Assembly: GCA_964437365.1 (NCBI GenBank)
Contig: CAYTGM010000009.1
Location: 149,513-213,512, forward strand
Reading direction: 5' to 3'
Source of the DNA: CAYTGM01 sp964437365
GTDB taxonomy: Bacteria; Sumerlaeota; Sumerlaeia; SLMS01
Length of the DNA stretch: 64,000 nucleotides
Part shown: one piece after another, positions 44,228 to 53,552 of the stretch
Numbering within the stretch: position 1 is the stretch's first letter
Layout: the number at the start of each line of letters is the position of its first letter
Program-made: the position numbers and the translations under genes
Notes under the pieces: model-generated
Seen by the model: only the letters and a program-made list of their open reading frames with translations
What the model was told of the DNA's origin: nothing
Databases searched by the model: none

Positions 44228-46294
44228 TTAATTGCTTTCAGAGTTCAGAGCGTCAAGGAGCTGTTTCTCATTCCAGACTTCGATATTCAGCTCTTGAGCT
44301 TTTTTCAGCTTACTCCCTGCTTTCTCGCCTGCAACCACAACATCAGTGTTCTTACTGACAGATCCAGAGGTAGCTCCCCCTCTTTTCTCGATCTCTTTCT
44401 TCGCTTCAGAGCGGGTCATAGATTCAAGCTCACCGGTCAGGACAAACTTACGTCCATCGAAGACCTCGGAGCGATTAGCTTCTTTTTCTTGTGCGGTGGT
44501 ATCTTCTTGAGGAGAAACACCAAGATCAAGCAGCTCATCAACCAGTTGCTCGTTCTTCTCTTCTCTCCAGAATTCTGCAATGGCAGCGGCTACTTTTTCG
44601 CCGATACCCTCCATGGCAAGAAGTTCATCATAACTTGCGTTTCGCAGGTTTTCCAGAGTTCCAAACCGCTCGGCAAGGTCGGAGGCGGTCGAAGCACCAA
44701 CATGCTGAATCCCAAGACCGAAGACGAAGCGTGCAAGGGTCTGGCTCTTACTTTTCTCAAGAGCTTCAATGAGGTTTTTGGCGGAGCGTTCTCCAAAACG
44801 TTCAAGCTGCTCCAGATCACTAACACCAAGTCGATACAGATCGGATATATTATTGATCAGTTCCGCATCAGCAAGCTGATCCACGACTTTTTCACCCAGC
44901 CCTTCAATATCCATGGCGTTTCGAGAGGCAAAGTGGCGGATCCTTTCGCGAACCTGGGCAGGACAAGCGGCATTGATGCACTGGAGATGCATATCTTCAA
45001 CCTCTTCCCCTGTTTCGCTGTCCTTACCCGCTTCGTAGGCCAACTCGGACTGGCAGGAGGGGCATGTGTCTATCTTCCGCACCGGCTCGGCATTCTTGTC
45101 CCGCTTGTCTTTGAGGACTTCCACTACTTTAGGAATGATCTCACCACCCTTTTCAATGATCACATGATCACCTGGGTGAAGGTCCATTTTCTTAACGAAG
45201 TAATAGTTATGGAGAGTAGCACGCTTGACAGTTGTCCCAGCCAGGAAAACCGGGTCGAGATTTGCCACAGGCGTGAGCCTTCCGGTGCGTCCCACCTGCC
45301 AGGTGACTTCATTGAGAACCGTTTCAGCCTGTTCCGCACTAAACTTATAGGCAACAACCCAGCGAGGACTCTTGCTGTTTGCTCCGAGTTCATCCTGCCA
45401 GACACGTCGATTGACCTTTACAACCAAACCGTCAGTTTCATAACCCAGACTGTGGCGCCTTTCGTCCCACTTCTCGACCATCTTGAAGACACCTTCGATA
45501 TTCTTCACGAGTTCAAAATTCTCGTTTACGCGAAGTCCGAGATCTATACACGTTTTCAGAAACTCCTGATGAGTATCATAGAGCCCTTGAATATCACTGT
45601 AGCCTGCGCCGTGAACAAATGCTTTCAAGGGACGTTCTTTGACCTGTTTCGGATCAAGAAGCTTGAGTGTTCCTGCTGTCAGGTTCCTGGGATTAGCGTA
45701 TAGAGAGAGGCCCTCTTTCTCGCGCTGCTCATTCAACTTTTCGAAGTCGTTATTTTCGAGGTAGACCTCACCTCGTACCTCAAGCTCTCCGGAGAGACTC
45801 TTCTTCAGCTTATTGGGGATTGACGATATCGTCCGTATATTTCGAGTGATATCGTCTCCTTTTTTCCCATCTCCACGTGTCACTGCTCGAACAAGCTCAC
45901 CATTACTGTAAAGAATGGAAACTGCCACACCATCAATTTTCAATTCAACGACGTACTCGATTTCATCGGATGAGGTAAGGTCTAATCTTCTTCTGACCCG
46001 ATCGTCAAAGTCCTTCAGTTCATCAGCATCGTAGGTATTGCTGATAGACAGCATGGGGACTCGATGCTGAACCGTTGGAAATTTATCTGTGAGGTCAGCA
46101 CCAACCTTTTGTGTCGGCGAATCAGAGGTGACAAGATCAGGAAAATCTTTTTCAAGGTCCTCCAGCTCTTTCAGTAACGTATCAAATTCTTTATCACTGA
46201 TCTCTGGAGCAGCGTCCTGGTAGTAAAGTTTATTATGATGCTCAATTGTTTCACGAAGTTGTTCTATACGTTCTTTCGCTTCAAACATATCCAT
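44228..46294 (-). CDS. ligA: NAD-dependent DNA ligase
   Basis: 688 aa, complete LigA: N-terminal Ia domain with YYQDAAPEISDKEFD, adenylation Lys in ELKIDGVA near residue 117, VRGDGKKGDDIT-type motif, NPRNLTAGTLK, LVVKVNRR, an OB fold, a four-Cys zinc finger (CPSCQ...CINAACPAQ), a helix-hairpin-helix domain (YELLAMEGIG-type) and a C-terminal BRCT domain (DGRKFVLTGELESMTRSEA). It seals nicks in replication and repair. It lies 28 bp downstream of the discoidin-like gene on the same strand. Confidence 0.98.
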   Translation of the reverse strand: MDMFEAKERIEQLRETIEHHNKLYYQDAAPEISDKEFDTLLKELEDLEKDFPDLVTSDSPTQKVGADLTDKFPTVQHRVPMLSISNTYDADELKDFDDRVRRRLDLTSSDEIEYVVELKIDGVAVSILYSNGELVRAVTRGDGKKGDDITRNIRTISSIPNKLKKSLSGELEVRGEVYLENNDFEKLNEQREKEGLSLYANPRNLTAGTLKLLDPKQVKERPLKAFVHGAGYSDIQGLYDTHQEFLKTCIDLGLRVNENFELVKNIEGVFKMVEKWDERRHSLGYETDGLVVKVNRRVWQDELGANSKSPRWVVAYKFSAEQAETVLNEVTWQVGRTGRLTPVANLDPVFLAGTTVKRATLHNYYFVKKMDLHPGDHVIIEKGGEIIPKVVEVLKDKRDKNAEPVRKIDTCPSCQSELAYEAGKDSETGEEVEDMHLQCINAACPAQVRERIRHFASRNAMDIEGLGEKVVDQLADAELINNISDLYRLGVSDLEQLERFGERSAKNLIEALEKSKSQTLARFVFGLGIQHVGASTASDLAERFGTLENLRNASYDELLAMEGIGEKVAAAIAEFWREEKNEQLVDELLDLGVSPQEDTTAQEKEANRSEVFDGRKFVLTGELESMTRSEAKKEIEKRGGATSGSVSKNTDVVVAGEKAGSKLKKAQELNIEVWNEKQLLDALNSESN

Positions 46295-46322
46295 GGGTGA
46301 GAGCCCTGTTGTTTAAGGATAA

Positions 46323-48080
46323 TCAGGAATCTGAAGATTCATCCGAGCTGGCCCAGAGCACAAGCTCTGCCAGCCTGACGACATTTGCGCGGGAGAGGAA
46401 AGTACCTTCGATAATCTCCAGTTGCAGCTCGGAAACCCGTGGAAGGTCCTCGAAAGTGAGGCGTTCACGAGAGACGGGCTCATCATGACGGATTTCTTTG
46501 AGTACTTCCCAGCTATCTTCTCGTTTCAGTCGTCCTTTGATTCTAAAACTCTTCAGATTAAACTGCGGAGAGAATCCAACTTCCTCGGCATGGACGAGGT
46601 CAAGCGCGCCGATAGCCATCGGCTCAGGCAGGACGATCTTGAGAAAGTTGGGGTTCTCCCGAACACGTGAAGGGTTATCATCAAATTCCACCAGATTCAT
46701 CGCCCAGAAGTTTTCCAGTGACTCTTCCTCCCCCAGCCGACCATCGACGAGAGTAGAAGGCCCATTCCACATGGATGTTTCTCTCGCTGCTTCAATGATC
46801 ATTCCTTCCACGCGGTAAAACTCACCAGACTCTTGAGGAAGCTCGAGCGACATGCGTTTCTGCATGGAAACGAGACCGCTTCGTATCATGGCCCTTGATG
46901 GCCCGAACGAACGATCAACATTGGACAGATCATTAATTAAGAGATACTCTTCTGTCGGGAATTTGACGAAATCCGTATAGCCATCGTCTCTCAAGTAATC
47001 GAGTACAAGATTCATTGGTAGACCCTGCACAGATCGTCTTTCCCCTTTGGCCGTGAAAAAGAGCACGCGTCTCCCTGTTGTATCAATGGCGATCCCGTTC
47101 TTAACTCGCTCATTGTTCTTCACTTCCCTCAACGGATAACCTTTGTGGGTGACCCAGTCGTCTACGGGCAGAATTGACTTTGCGAACTTCTCTTTTGGTC
47201 TTAACTGGAGATCAAACTGGAACGATGCCTTGTCTTGAAGATCTTTAATAAAGGCGCCATCAACGGGAGGAAGAAAAACAAGTGCTCCCCGGTTTCTTTC
47301 AACTCGCAGGTTTTCCCGATCACTTCTTTCATCCACCACCCATGTCACCTCAGGATCCATCAAAAGTTTATGTATATCCCCTGCATGCCCGCCTGAAGCC
47401 TGGAAGGTAAAGATAACTGCATCGTCGGGCCAGAGAACCGCTGGGAAGTCATTTCCCTTCAGTTCTCCCGTGTAGATGGAAACACCATTTCCGAGTTCTG
47501 GCAGTGGCCCGTTGATGGACTTGAGCGTAGCTGAAGTTCCTGAATCAAAGCCAATAGACACATCTTTCGGTTTTGCAGGAATCTCAATCTGGACACTCCC
47601 TTCTGACAAAACATAGATGTGAGGCTGGTTTGAAGGAGGCCAGGAGTAAACATGCTTGTCGGAGAGCAGGAGGCCTTTAAGAAGACCGTCTGAGGATCCT
47701 TTTGGATCCAGCGTCAGGCCGAAGATAGACTTTCCATCAACAGAAAGACCAAGGTCCGAAATAGATTTGTAGGTCAAAGGTCCAGAGACAGGCACGGCGA
47801 CTTCAAGAGTAATACGCTCGAATGTCAAATCGACTTCTGAAAGATCAGCTTCAAGCACACCTTCCTGTGTGTCGAATCGTATATCGCCTTTTCTTACCCC
47901 TGGGTCGACAACTTTCATCGAGAGGGTACTGAAGCCGCGAATTCCTGACTGCTGAGAGAGGATAAAGGCCGGACAAAGGAGCACGAGCAGCATGAAAATA
48001 TGAACAGGTCTCGCTGAAAAAACGAGACCTGTCTTCTTTTGCTTTGTTGTTAAACCTGAATCAGTAATGGGTCGTTTCAC
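46323..48080 (-). CDS. secreted protein with C-terminal discoidin-like domain
   Basis: About 585 aa. I choose GTG at 48080: GGAAG follows the stop of the upstream gene and gives ideal spacing. The frame is open to 48146 inside that gene. A signal-type helix (IFMLLVLLCPAFILSQQ) follows a basic N-terminus. The body is beta-rich, with no catalytic motif. The last ~140 residues (FLKIVLPEPMAIGALDLVHAEE..LKSFRIKGRLK..LQLEIIEGTFLSRANVVRLAELVLW) have the look of an F5/8 type C (discoidin) carbohydrate-binding domain. It is probably an extracellular or outer-membrane binding protein. It is coupled to the CsgG-like lipoprotein. Confidence 0.65.
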   Translation of the reverse strand: MKRPITDSGLTTKQKKTGLVFSARPVHIFMLLVLLCPAFILSQQSGIRGFSTLSMKVVDPGVRKGDIRFDTQEGVLEADLSEVDLTFERITLEVAVPVSGPLTYKSISDLGLSVDGKSIFGLTLDPKGSSDGLLKGLLLSDKHVYSWPPSNQPHIYVLSEGSVQIEIPAKPKDVSIGFDSGTSATLKSINGPLPELGNGVSIYTGELKGNDFPAVLWPDDAVIFTFQASGGHAGDIHKLLMDPEVTWVVDERSDRENLRVERNRGALVFLPPVDGAFIKDLQDKASFQFDLQLRPKEKFAKSILPVDDWVTHKGYPLREVKNNERVKNGIAIDTTGRRVLFFTAKGERRSVQGLPMNLVLDYLRDDGYTDFVKFPTEEYLLINDLSNVDRSFGPSRAMIRSGLVSMQKRMSLELPQESGEFYRVEGMIIEAARETSMWNGPSTLVDGRLGEEESLENFWAMNLVEFDDNPSRVRENPNFLKIVLPEPMAIGALDLVHAEEVGFSPQFNLKSFRIKGRLKREDSWEVLKEIRHDEPVSRERLTFEDLPRVSELQLEIIEGTFLSRANVVRLAELVLWASSDESSDS

Positions 48081-48090
48081 CCGAACTTCC

Positions 48091-49008
48091 TTATTCTGCA
48101 GTGGTAACCCGTGCAGAAAGGATATCGTGAGTTTGCTGAAGGGCATCGTTCATAGCTGCGCGAGTTGCCTGTCCGAGAGCACTGGAGGCATAAGCAGCAT
48201 CTCCGCCGCCCATACCGTATAGACTCATACCACTTGTCGCGGAAACAGTTGTGAAGGTGCCCTGCACGTTGAAGCCTTGTACAATTCGACCATTCCGGCC
48301 ATCGACGATCTGGAGGTCCATTCCCACCATGCCCGAACGTTTCATCTCTTTCTTCTCAGCTGATGGATTTGCGATGGCAACCTGATCTCCCACGGCGGAG
48401 GTTGTCCGACTACCCGCCCAGGATCCAATGTTTCTTACTCCACGACCCAGTGCACCAAGAGATCCACCGCGGTTGCTTTCATCTTTTTCTGCCGTTTCAT
48501 TGAACTCCGTCACTGTTCCTTTGATAATGAAAGGGCCAACTTCCCCTTCCTGCAGGGTCGTTGTATAGGTGCCGTCACCGTTGCTGATGATGCTTTGCGG
48601 TTGAGCGACAGAAATGTTCCCCCACCGAGTGAGGGCCGTTACGAGCTGTGCGGAGGCACCGTGTCCTGCATCATTCCCAGGTCCATACCAGTTTGCTGTT
48701 GAGTAACTGCCTTCCGTATCTCCTCCCCACAGGCCACTTCCGAAATACGAACCAGAAGGTTCTGGGGCGCGAGCCGTGCGTCCTCCGCCTGATGTCATAC
48801 CGCTAGCCCCATCAACGAGGGGTTCTACGACAACAACATAAGTCGGCAAATTTGGATTATAAGGGAGACTTAGTACTTCCACCTGAGCAGATTCAGGTGC
48901 TCCTGTTTGCGCTTTTGCGCTTCCTTTATCAACAGTGGCTCCGCAGCCTGCGAGACCGAGGGTCAGGGCGCCAGCCGCGACGAAATTCAGCATGCGAGAC
49001 ATGATCAT
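48091..49008 (-). CDS. CsgG-like outer-membrane lipoprotein
   Basis: 305 aa. Lipoprotein signal LTLGLAGC. The core matches the CsgG/curli-assembly lipoprotein pattern: VVVEPLVDGASG, ASAQLVTALTRWGNISVAQ, FIIKGTVTEF, a Gly-rich stretch with GALGRGVR, VGMDLQIVDGRNGRIVQGFNVQGTF, and a final amphipathic helix (AYASSALGQATRAAMNDAL). CsgG proper forms a secretion pore for amyloid; many relatives are peripheral lipoproteins. The insert of Ser/Gly/Tyr-rich sequence at residues 70-110 is unusual. No csgE, csgF or csgA genes are nearby. It is divergent from the methyltransferase gene at 49219. Confidence 0.75.
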   Translation of the reverse strand: MIMSRMLNFVAAGALTLGLAGCGATVDKGSAKAQTGAPESAQVEVLSLPYNPNLPTYVVVVEPLVDGASGMTSGGGRTARAPEPSGSYFGSGLWGGDTEGSYSTANWYGPGNDAGHGASAQLVTALTRWGNISVAQPQSIISNGDGTYTTTLQEGEVGPFIIKGTVTEFNETAEKDESNRGGSLGALGRGVRNIGSWAGSRTTSAVGDQVAIANPSAEKKEMKRSGMVGMDLQIVDGRNGRIVQGFNVQGTFTTVSATSGMSLYGMGGGDAAYASSALGQATRAAMNDALQQTHDILSARVTTAE

Positions 49009-49218
49009 GAGTAAATCATTCCTTCATCGTGAGGTTTTGGTTAACTTAACAGGTAGTGCTAAGCGGATAACTGAACCGAGACAAGGAAATTTACGCGTTC
49101 AGGTGCTGAACACGAAAAAGTTCAGGAGGATCCTGAGGGGTGTTCACCATTGACCTTTGCGATAATCATGGGAGGGTCTTAGGTACTTTTCAGGTTTAGC
49201 TAGAAGCGGAGTTACAGC

Positions 49219-49971
49219 ATGTCGATTAAAGCGGTCTTGAAGAATACCTTCCCCGAGTCGGTCCATAACGATCTCGATGCATTATACTCCCAGATCACGC
49301 ACCCACTATACGCCGGGTCTGACGTCTATTGCCCTCTCTGTGGAGGAAGCTTTCGTAAATTTCTCCCTCATTTTGAAAAACCGAATGTGCGTTGTCCAAA
49401 ATGCAGATCATACCCGAGACATCGACTTCAGTGGCTTTATCTGAAGAAGAAAACCTCTTTCTTTAAAGAAAACATGAAGCTCCTTCACTTTGCACCAGAG
49501 AGATTGCTTCAAAAGAAGATCAAGAAGCTTGAAAATATCGACTATACAAGTGCCGACCTGTGCTCAAGATGGGCAATGGTACACACAGACATCACGGATC
49601 TGATCTTTAAGGACAATCTATTCGATGCTTTCTTTTGCAGTCATGTGCTTGAGCATATAGAAGACGACCGACTTGCCATGCGCGAGCTCTATCGAATCCT
49701 CAAGCCGGATGGCTATGGCCTCATCATGGTACCGATGCTGGACCAGCAACAGACATATGAAGACCCCTCAATAACCGATCCAAAAGATCGAGAAGAACAC
49801 TTTGGACAGTTTGACCACTTTCGCCTATACGGATATGATATTGAAGAGCGGCTCAGAGAAGCAGGTTTTCAAGTCACTGCGGACCGGTGGGTAGAAACAC
49901 TTCCAGGGAAAACGATTGCAAAGTTTGGGCTCAATGAATCCGAGATCATCTACATCGTCAGGAAAGTCTAA
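49219..49971 (+). CDS. SAM-dependent methyltransferase with N-terminal zinc ribbon
   Basis: 250 aa. Residues ~37-65 form a zinc ribbon (CPLCGG...CPKCRSYPRHR). It is followed by a class I methyltransferase fold with weak motif I (KLLHFAPERLLQKKI), YTSADL, and the Methyltransf_11-type segment FDAFFCSHVLEHIEDDRLAMRELYRILKPDG. A zinc-ribbon-methyltransferase layout of this kind is often found among glycan-synthesis genes. The ribosome-binding site CGGAG lies 7 nt upstream. It ends 1 bp before the OppA-like start, so the two are coupled. Substrate unknown. Confidence 0.85.
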   Translation: MSIKAVLKNTFPESVHNDLDALYSQITHPLYAGSDVYCPLCGGSFRKFLPHFEKPNVRCPKCRSYPRHRLQWLYLKKKTSFFKENMKLLHFAPERLLQKKIKKLENIDYTSADLCSRWAMVHTDITDLIFKDNLFDAFFCSHVLEHIEDDRLAMRELYRILKPDGYGLIMVPMLDQQQTYEDPSITDPKDREEHFGQFDHFRLYGYDIEERLREAGFQVTADRWVETLPGKTIAKFGLNESEIIYIVRKV

Positions 49972-49972
49972 A

Positions 49973-51625
49973 ATGTTCACAAATTGGCTATCAGGAAGCG
50001 TCGCTTTGTTCATCGTTTCCATTGTCCTTTTAACTTCATGCAAACAAGCAGAAGAAAGGGAAGGTTTGGAAACAACGAGTAAGTCTGGAGAAAGGGAGAA
50101 GGTTTTCCATATCAATGCTGGTGCCGAGCCGGAAACTCTCGATCCTATTCTGAATTACAGTGTTGCTGGCGCCAATGTGATCAGAATCGCCTTTGAGGGG
50201 CTGGTTCGCCTCGACGAGAACAATCAACCGATCCCTGCGTCCGCTGAATCCTGGTCACACAATGAGGACTATACAGAATGGACTTTTTCCCTCCAACCGG
50301 ATTCAACCTGGCATAACGGAGATCCTGTGACAGCTTATGATTTCATTTATGGCGTGAAACGTATCCTCACACCGAGTCTGGCTGCATCCTACGCCAATAA
50401 TGTGAGAACTGTCGTCAAAGGCGGCGCAGAGTATTACGAAGCCGGCGGGCTTAAGGGAGATGTTGAGCTATCTTCTGTCATTGCTGTAGATGAAAAGACC
50501 GTTGTATATAAACTGGAGAATCCAACACCCTACTTTCTAACACTCGCGAGCTGGACCTGTTTTTTCCCTGCACACCAGAAAACCATCGAGGAATACGGAG
50601 AAAAGTGGTCGATGACCCCTGAATCTTACAATGGCAACGGCCCCTATCAGCTGGCATCATATCGGAGTAAAGATAAGGCGATCTTCAAGAAGTTTTCTGA
50701 CCACTGGGACAGTGGGAATCTCTACTGGGATGAAATCCATGTCTATATGATTGAAAGCGGTGAAACTGAAATTGCGGCTTTCGAGACGGGCAACCTTCAC
50801 ATGACATCGGGCGTGACCTTGTCACAGGTCAAGCGCTGGGAAGGAAAACCGGAATGGAATTCAAACACAGTCTTCGGAACGCAGTATATCAGTCTTAATC
50901 ATGAGAAATCACCTTTCAATGATGAGAAGGTCAGACGGGCATTCAGTTTGGCCATTGATCGAACACTGTTGACAGATAAGGTGATGCGTCGTGGAGAAGT
51001 TCCTGCTGGAGGTATTATTCCGCCGAACCTGGGTAGCCCCGAAGGCAATACCTATCGGCAGCGCGCCGGAGATTTGATTGGAAAGCAGAACATGGAGGCT
51101 GCGCGAACATTGCTCGAGGAAGCCGGATATAATGAGGAAAACCCGCTTCCCAAGATCGAGTATCTATACGATACCGGAGAATCTAACAAGTTTATCGCAG
51201 AACAGCTGCAGGCTATGTGGAAGGAAGCCTTCGATATTGATGTGCAAATTCAAAATGTAGAGTGGGGCGTCTTAACTCAAAAGAGTCACGAAGGTAATTT
51301 TCAAATGGCAGCCAATGGCTGGTATGGGGATTACCTCGACCCGATGACTTTCCTTGAGCTGTGGCTCAGCGAGTCAAATATGAACTTCTCAGGCTATACC
51401 AGGGACGAATATGATCAGCTCATTGAACAGGCGATGAAAGAGAAAGACCCTGTCAAACGGGAAGGTCTCCTTATTGATGCAGAGAAGCTACTTATTGAGA
51501 GAGATATGGCAGTTATTCCTGTCTATCACTACGCAGATCCGGTGCTGATTGATCCTGCGGTGAATGGAGTGACAATCAATTCTTTGGGAGGAATTGGTAT
51601 TACACGTGCCTATATAACACACTGA
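49973..51625 (+). CDS. oligopeptide ABC transporter substrate-binding lipoprotein (OppA-like)
   Basis: 550 aa from the ATG at 49973 (AGGAAA upstream). Lipoprotein signal with lipobox LLTSC. SBP_bac_5 family features: GAEPETLDPILNYS, IRIAFEGLVRLDENNQPIPASAESW, FSLQPDSTWHNGDPVTAYDFIYGVKRI, and DEKVRRAFSLAIDRTLL. The family binds peptides or other solutes for Opp/Dpp importers. No permease or ATPase gene follows, so it is an orphan binding protein; the next gene is an unrelated purine permease 3 bp away. Confidence 0.93.
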   Translation: MFTNWLSGSVALFIVSIVLLTSCKQAEEREGLETTSKSGEREKVFHINAGAEPETLDPILNYSVAGANVIRIAFEGLVRLDENNQPIPASAESWSHNEDYTEWTFSLQPDSTWHNGDPVTAYDFIYGVKRILTPSLAASYANNVRTVVKGGAEYYEAGGLKGDVELSSVIAVDEKTVVYKLENPTPYFLTLASWTCFFPAHQKTIEEYGEKWSMTPESYNGNGPYQLASYRSKDKAIFKKFSDHWDSGNLYWDEIHVYMIESGETEIAAFETGNLHMTSGVTLSQVKRWEGKPEWNSNTVFGTQYISLNHEKSPFNDEKVRRAFSLAIDRTLLTDKVMRRGEVPAGGIIPPNLGSPEGNTYRQRAGDLIGKQNMEAARTLLEEAGYNEENPLPKIEYLYDTGESNKFIAEQLQAMWKEAFDIDVQIQNVEWGVLTQKSHEGNFQMAANGWYGDYLDPMTFLELWLSESNMNFSGYTRDEYDQLIEQAMKEKDPVKREGLLIDAEKLLIERDMAVIPVYHYADPVLIDPAVNGVTINSLGGIGITRAYITH

Positions 51626-51628
51626 GCC

Positions 51629-53047
51629 ATGATGGAGAAGTTAAACAAATTCTTTGAACTGGATGAGCTGGGAACAACGTTTTCCCGGGAGATTCTCGCT
51701 GGCTTAACCACGTTCTTAACGATGTCGTATATCATCTTTGTTCAACCGGGTGTCCTGTCTGGACTTTTCTTCGGAATGGAAACGGGGATGGATTTTGATT
51801 CAGTAATGGTGGCAACCTGTCTATCAGCTGCGGTTGCCTCCTTCATGATGGGGCTGGTGGCTCGCTATCCCATCGCACTCGCCCCGGGAATGGGAGCAAA
51901 TTTCTTCTTCGTCTTTACAGCACTTCCAGCTGCTCAGGCTGTCGGTGTTGATTCACCCTGGAGGACCATGCTCGGAGTGGTCTTCCTATCGGGTCTTCTC
52001 TTCATTATATTATCAATCGTAGGATTCAGAAAAAAGGTGACCGATTCGATCAGCTCAAGCCTGAAGCAAGGTATAGCGGTGGGGATCGGACTGTTCATTG
52101 CTTTAATTGGCTTACGCAATAGTCGGTTGATTATATCGGATCCAGCGAGTGGTGTATCTCTCACTGAGCACATAACTTCTCCGGATATACTAGTATTCGC
52201 TTTGGGGCTTGTTGTTGCAGCAGCATTGTTTGCCCGGAGAAAACGAGGCGCCATTCTTTTTGGAATTCTCACCTCTACTCTCTGTGCGATCGTGTTGAAA
52301 TTGTCTCTTGATATACCTGAATCCAACAAAGGGGTTCTCGCAGCTTCGGATTTGGCTCAGAAGTTTCAGCTCGACTTTAGTTTTGTTTCAGCACCACCTT
52401 CAATCAAGCCAACGCTTTTTGAGTTGGATATTATGTCTGCTCTGACAGTATCCATGATTCCTCTTATCATTATTTTTCTTTTCATGGATTTTTTTGATAC
52501 CATGGGAACTCTTATTGGGGTGAGTGAAGAGGCAGGGCTGATGAAAGACGGTGAGCTTCCTCGCGCGAATCAGGCATTTCTATCCGATGCAGTTGGTACC
52601 TCTATAGGTGCTTTGGCAGGTACCAGTACTGTAACAAGCTATATAGAAAGCGGAGCGGGTGTTGAAGAAGGAGGCCGGAGTGGACTTGTTGCGTGTATCG
52701 TTGGTTGTCTTTTTCTTTTGGCGCTTTTCTTTTCGCCACTTGTGCAAATGGTAGGAAGCTACCCGGCAATAACTGCACCAGCCCTGGTACTGGTGGGCTC
52801 AATGATGGTAAAGAACGTTGTTCACGTTGACTGGTCTGACTATACCGAATCACTACCTGCTTTCGTCATCATGATCATGATCCCCTTCAGCTACAGCATC
52901 GGAGATGGCCTTGCCATTGGTTTCATCATATATCCCATTCTAAAAGTACTTTCGGGAAGACATCGCGAGGTTTCCTGGATCATGTATGTGATGTGTTTTA
53001 TCCTGACCTTGTATTTTGTCTTCTTACGGTCGGGCACTATCGGGTAA
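51629..53047 (+). CDS. NCS2-family purine/nucleobase permease (AzgA-like)
   Basis: 472 aa. About 12-14 transmembrane helices. AzgA-subgroup motifs: REILAGLTTFLTMSYIIFVQP, ALAPGMGANFFF, LKQGIAVGIGLFIALIGL, MDFFDTMGTLIGV, AFLSDAVGTSIGALAGTSTVTSYIES and GVEEGGRSGL. It is a proton symporter for adenine/guanine/hypoxanthine-type bases. The usual PGMGxNA is PGMGANF here, a small change near the substrate site. It starts 3 bp after the OppA-like stop. Two ATGs (51629 and 51632) are possible. Confidence 0.93.
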   Translation: MMEKLNKFFELDELGTTFSREILAGLTTFLTMSYIIFVQPGVLSGLFFGMETGMDFDSVMVATCLSAAVASFMMGLVARYPIALAPGMGANFFFVFTALPAAQAVGVDSPWRTMLGVVFLSGLLFIILSIVGFRKKVTDSISSSLKQGIAVGIGLFIALIGLRNSRLIISDPASGVSLTEHITSPDILVFALGLVVAAALFARRKRGAILFGILTSTLCAIVLKLSLDIPESNKGVLAASDLAQKFQLDFSFVSAPPSIKPTLFELDIMSALTVSMIPLIIIFLFMDFFDTMGTLIGVSEEAGLMKDGELPRANQAFLSDAVGTSIGALAGTSTVTSYIESGAGVEEGGRSGLVACIVGCLFLLALFFSPLVQMVGSYPAITAPALVLVGSMMVKNVVHVDWSDYTESLPAFVIMIMIPFSYSIGDGLAIGFIIYPILKVLSGRHREVSWIMYVMCFILTLYFVFLRSGTIG

Positions 53048-53140
53048 TTACCTTCTGCAAGTTAGATTGATTACCAAGATTAATGTCCGAATGGATGGCG
53101 AACGAGAGCGGACCATTCAGTATTCTGAAAACATAAGAAC

Positions 53141-53199
53141 AGTGGTGCTATTTCGAGGCTTTCGAGGTGCTGAAGTGAGTACTAGCAACCAGCTTTTAT
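53141..53199. repeat. dispersed intergenic repeat, copy B
   Basis: The stretch beginning AGTGGTGCTATTTCGAGGCT matches copy A at 13906-13964 (19 of the first 21 bases, weaker after that). It lies in the 176-bp gap between the convergent permease and PilT-N-like genes. No further structure is obvious. Confidence 0.4.
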
Positions 53200-53223
53200 C
53201 GGACAGGAAATTTGACAAACACT

Positions 53224-53547
53224 CTAAAGGTGCACAACGACAGACCAGGCCTCCATCGAACGAAAAAGAACCAGCTTAAGGGATTTTCCGGTATCACGCT
53301 GGAAGGTTATCTGTCCCTCACCAACCTGCTCTATCTCCTCCCATCTCTCCGGATCAACAACAGCCGCCAGCATATACTGAATACTCTTCCAGGTTTGCAC
53401 AGGAAACTCTTCAAGTGGTTGCAGACCTTTCTCTGCTATTCTTACAAGAGGAGGTCTTCCCACAGTCAAATGCAGGCGTGTAGAGTCGGGAAGAGCCAGA
53501 GCAGTATCGAGAACTTCCCAGAATGTAACAGGCTTTTCTTTATTCAA
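53224..53547 (-). CDS. stand-alone PilT/PilB-type N-terminal domain protein
   Basis: 107 aa, TTG start. Residues ~22-85 align by eye to the N-terminal PAS-like domain of PilT-family ATPases: STRLHLTVGRPPLVRI corresponds to the SDLHLSxGxPPMIRV motif, followed by LQPLEEFPVQTWKSI and AAVVDPERWEEIE, then a beta-strand GQITFQ. The RecA-like ATPase domain (Walker A, Asp and His boxes) is completely absent, and the reading frame ends normally. It starts 5 bp after the stop of the TPR gene and is surely co-transcribed. It could be a regulatory or adaptor domain, or the remnant of a full PilT. Confidence 0.7.
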   Translation of the reverse strand: MNKEKPVTFWEVLDTALALPDSTRLHLTVGRPPLVRIAEKGLQPLEEFPVQTWKSIQYMLAAVVDPERWEEIEQVGEGQITFQRDTGKSLKLVLFRSMEAWSVVVHL

Positions 53548-53552
53548 CGTAT

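Noticed and set aside
44174..45703. 509-codon open frame on the plus strand opposite ligA
   Set aside because: It lies entirely antisense to the clearly conserved LigA coding sequence. The translation is Cys/Phe/His-rich without domain motifs, which is typical of a shadow frame.
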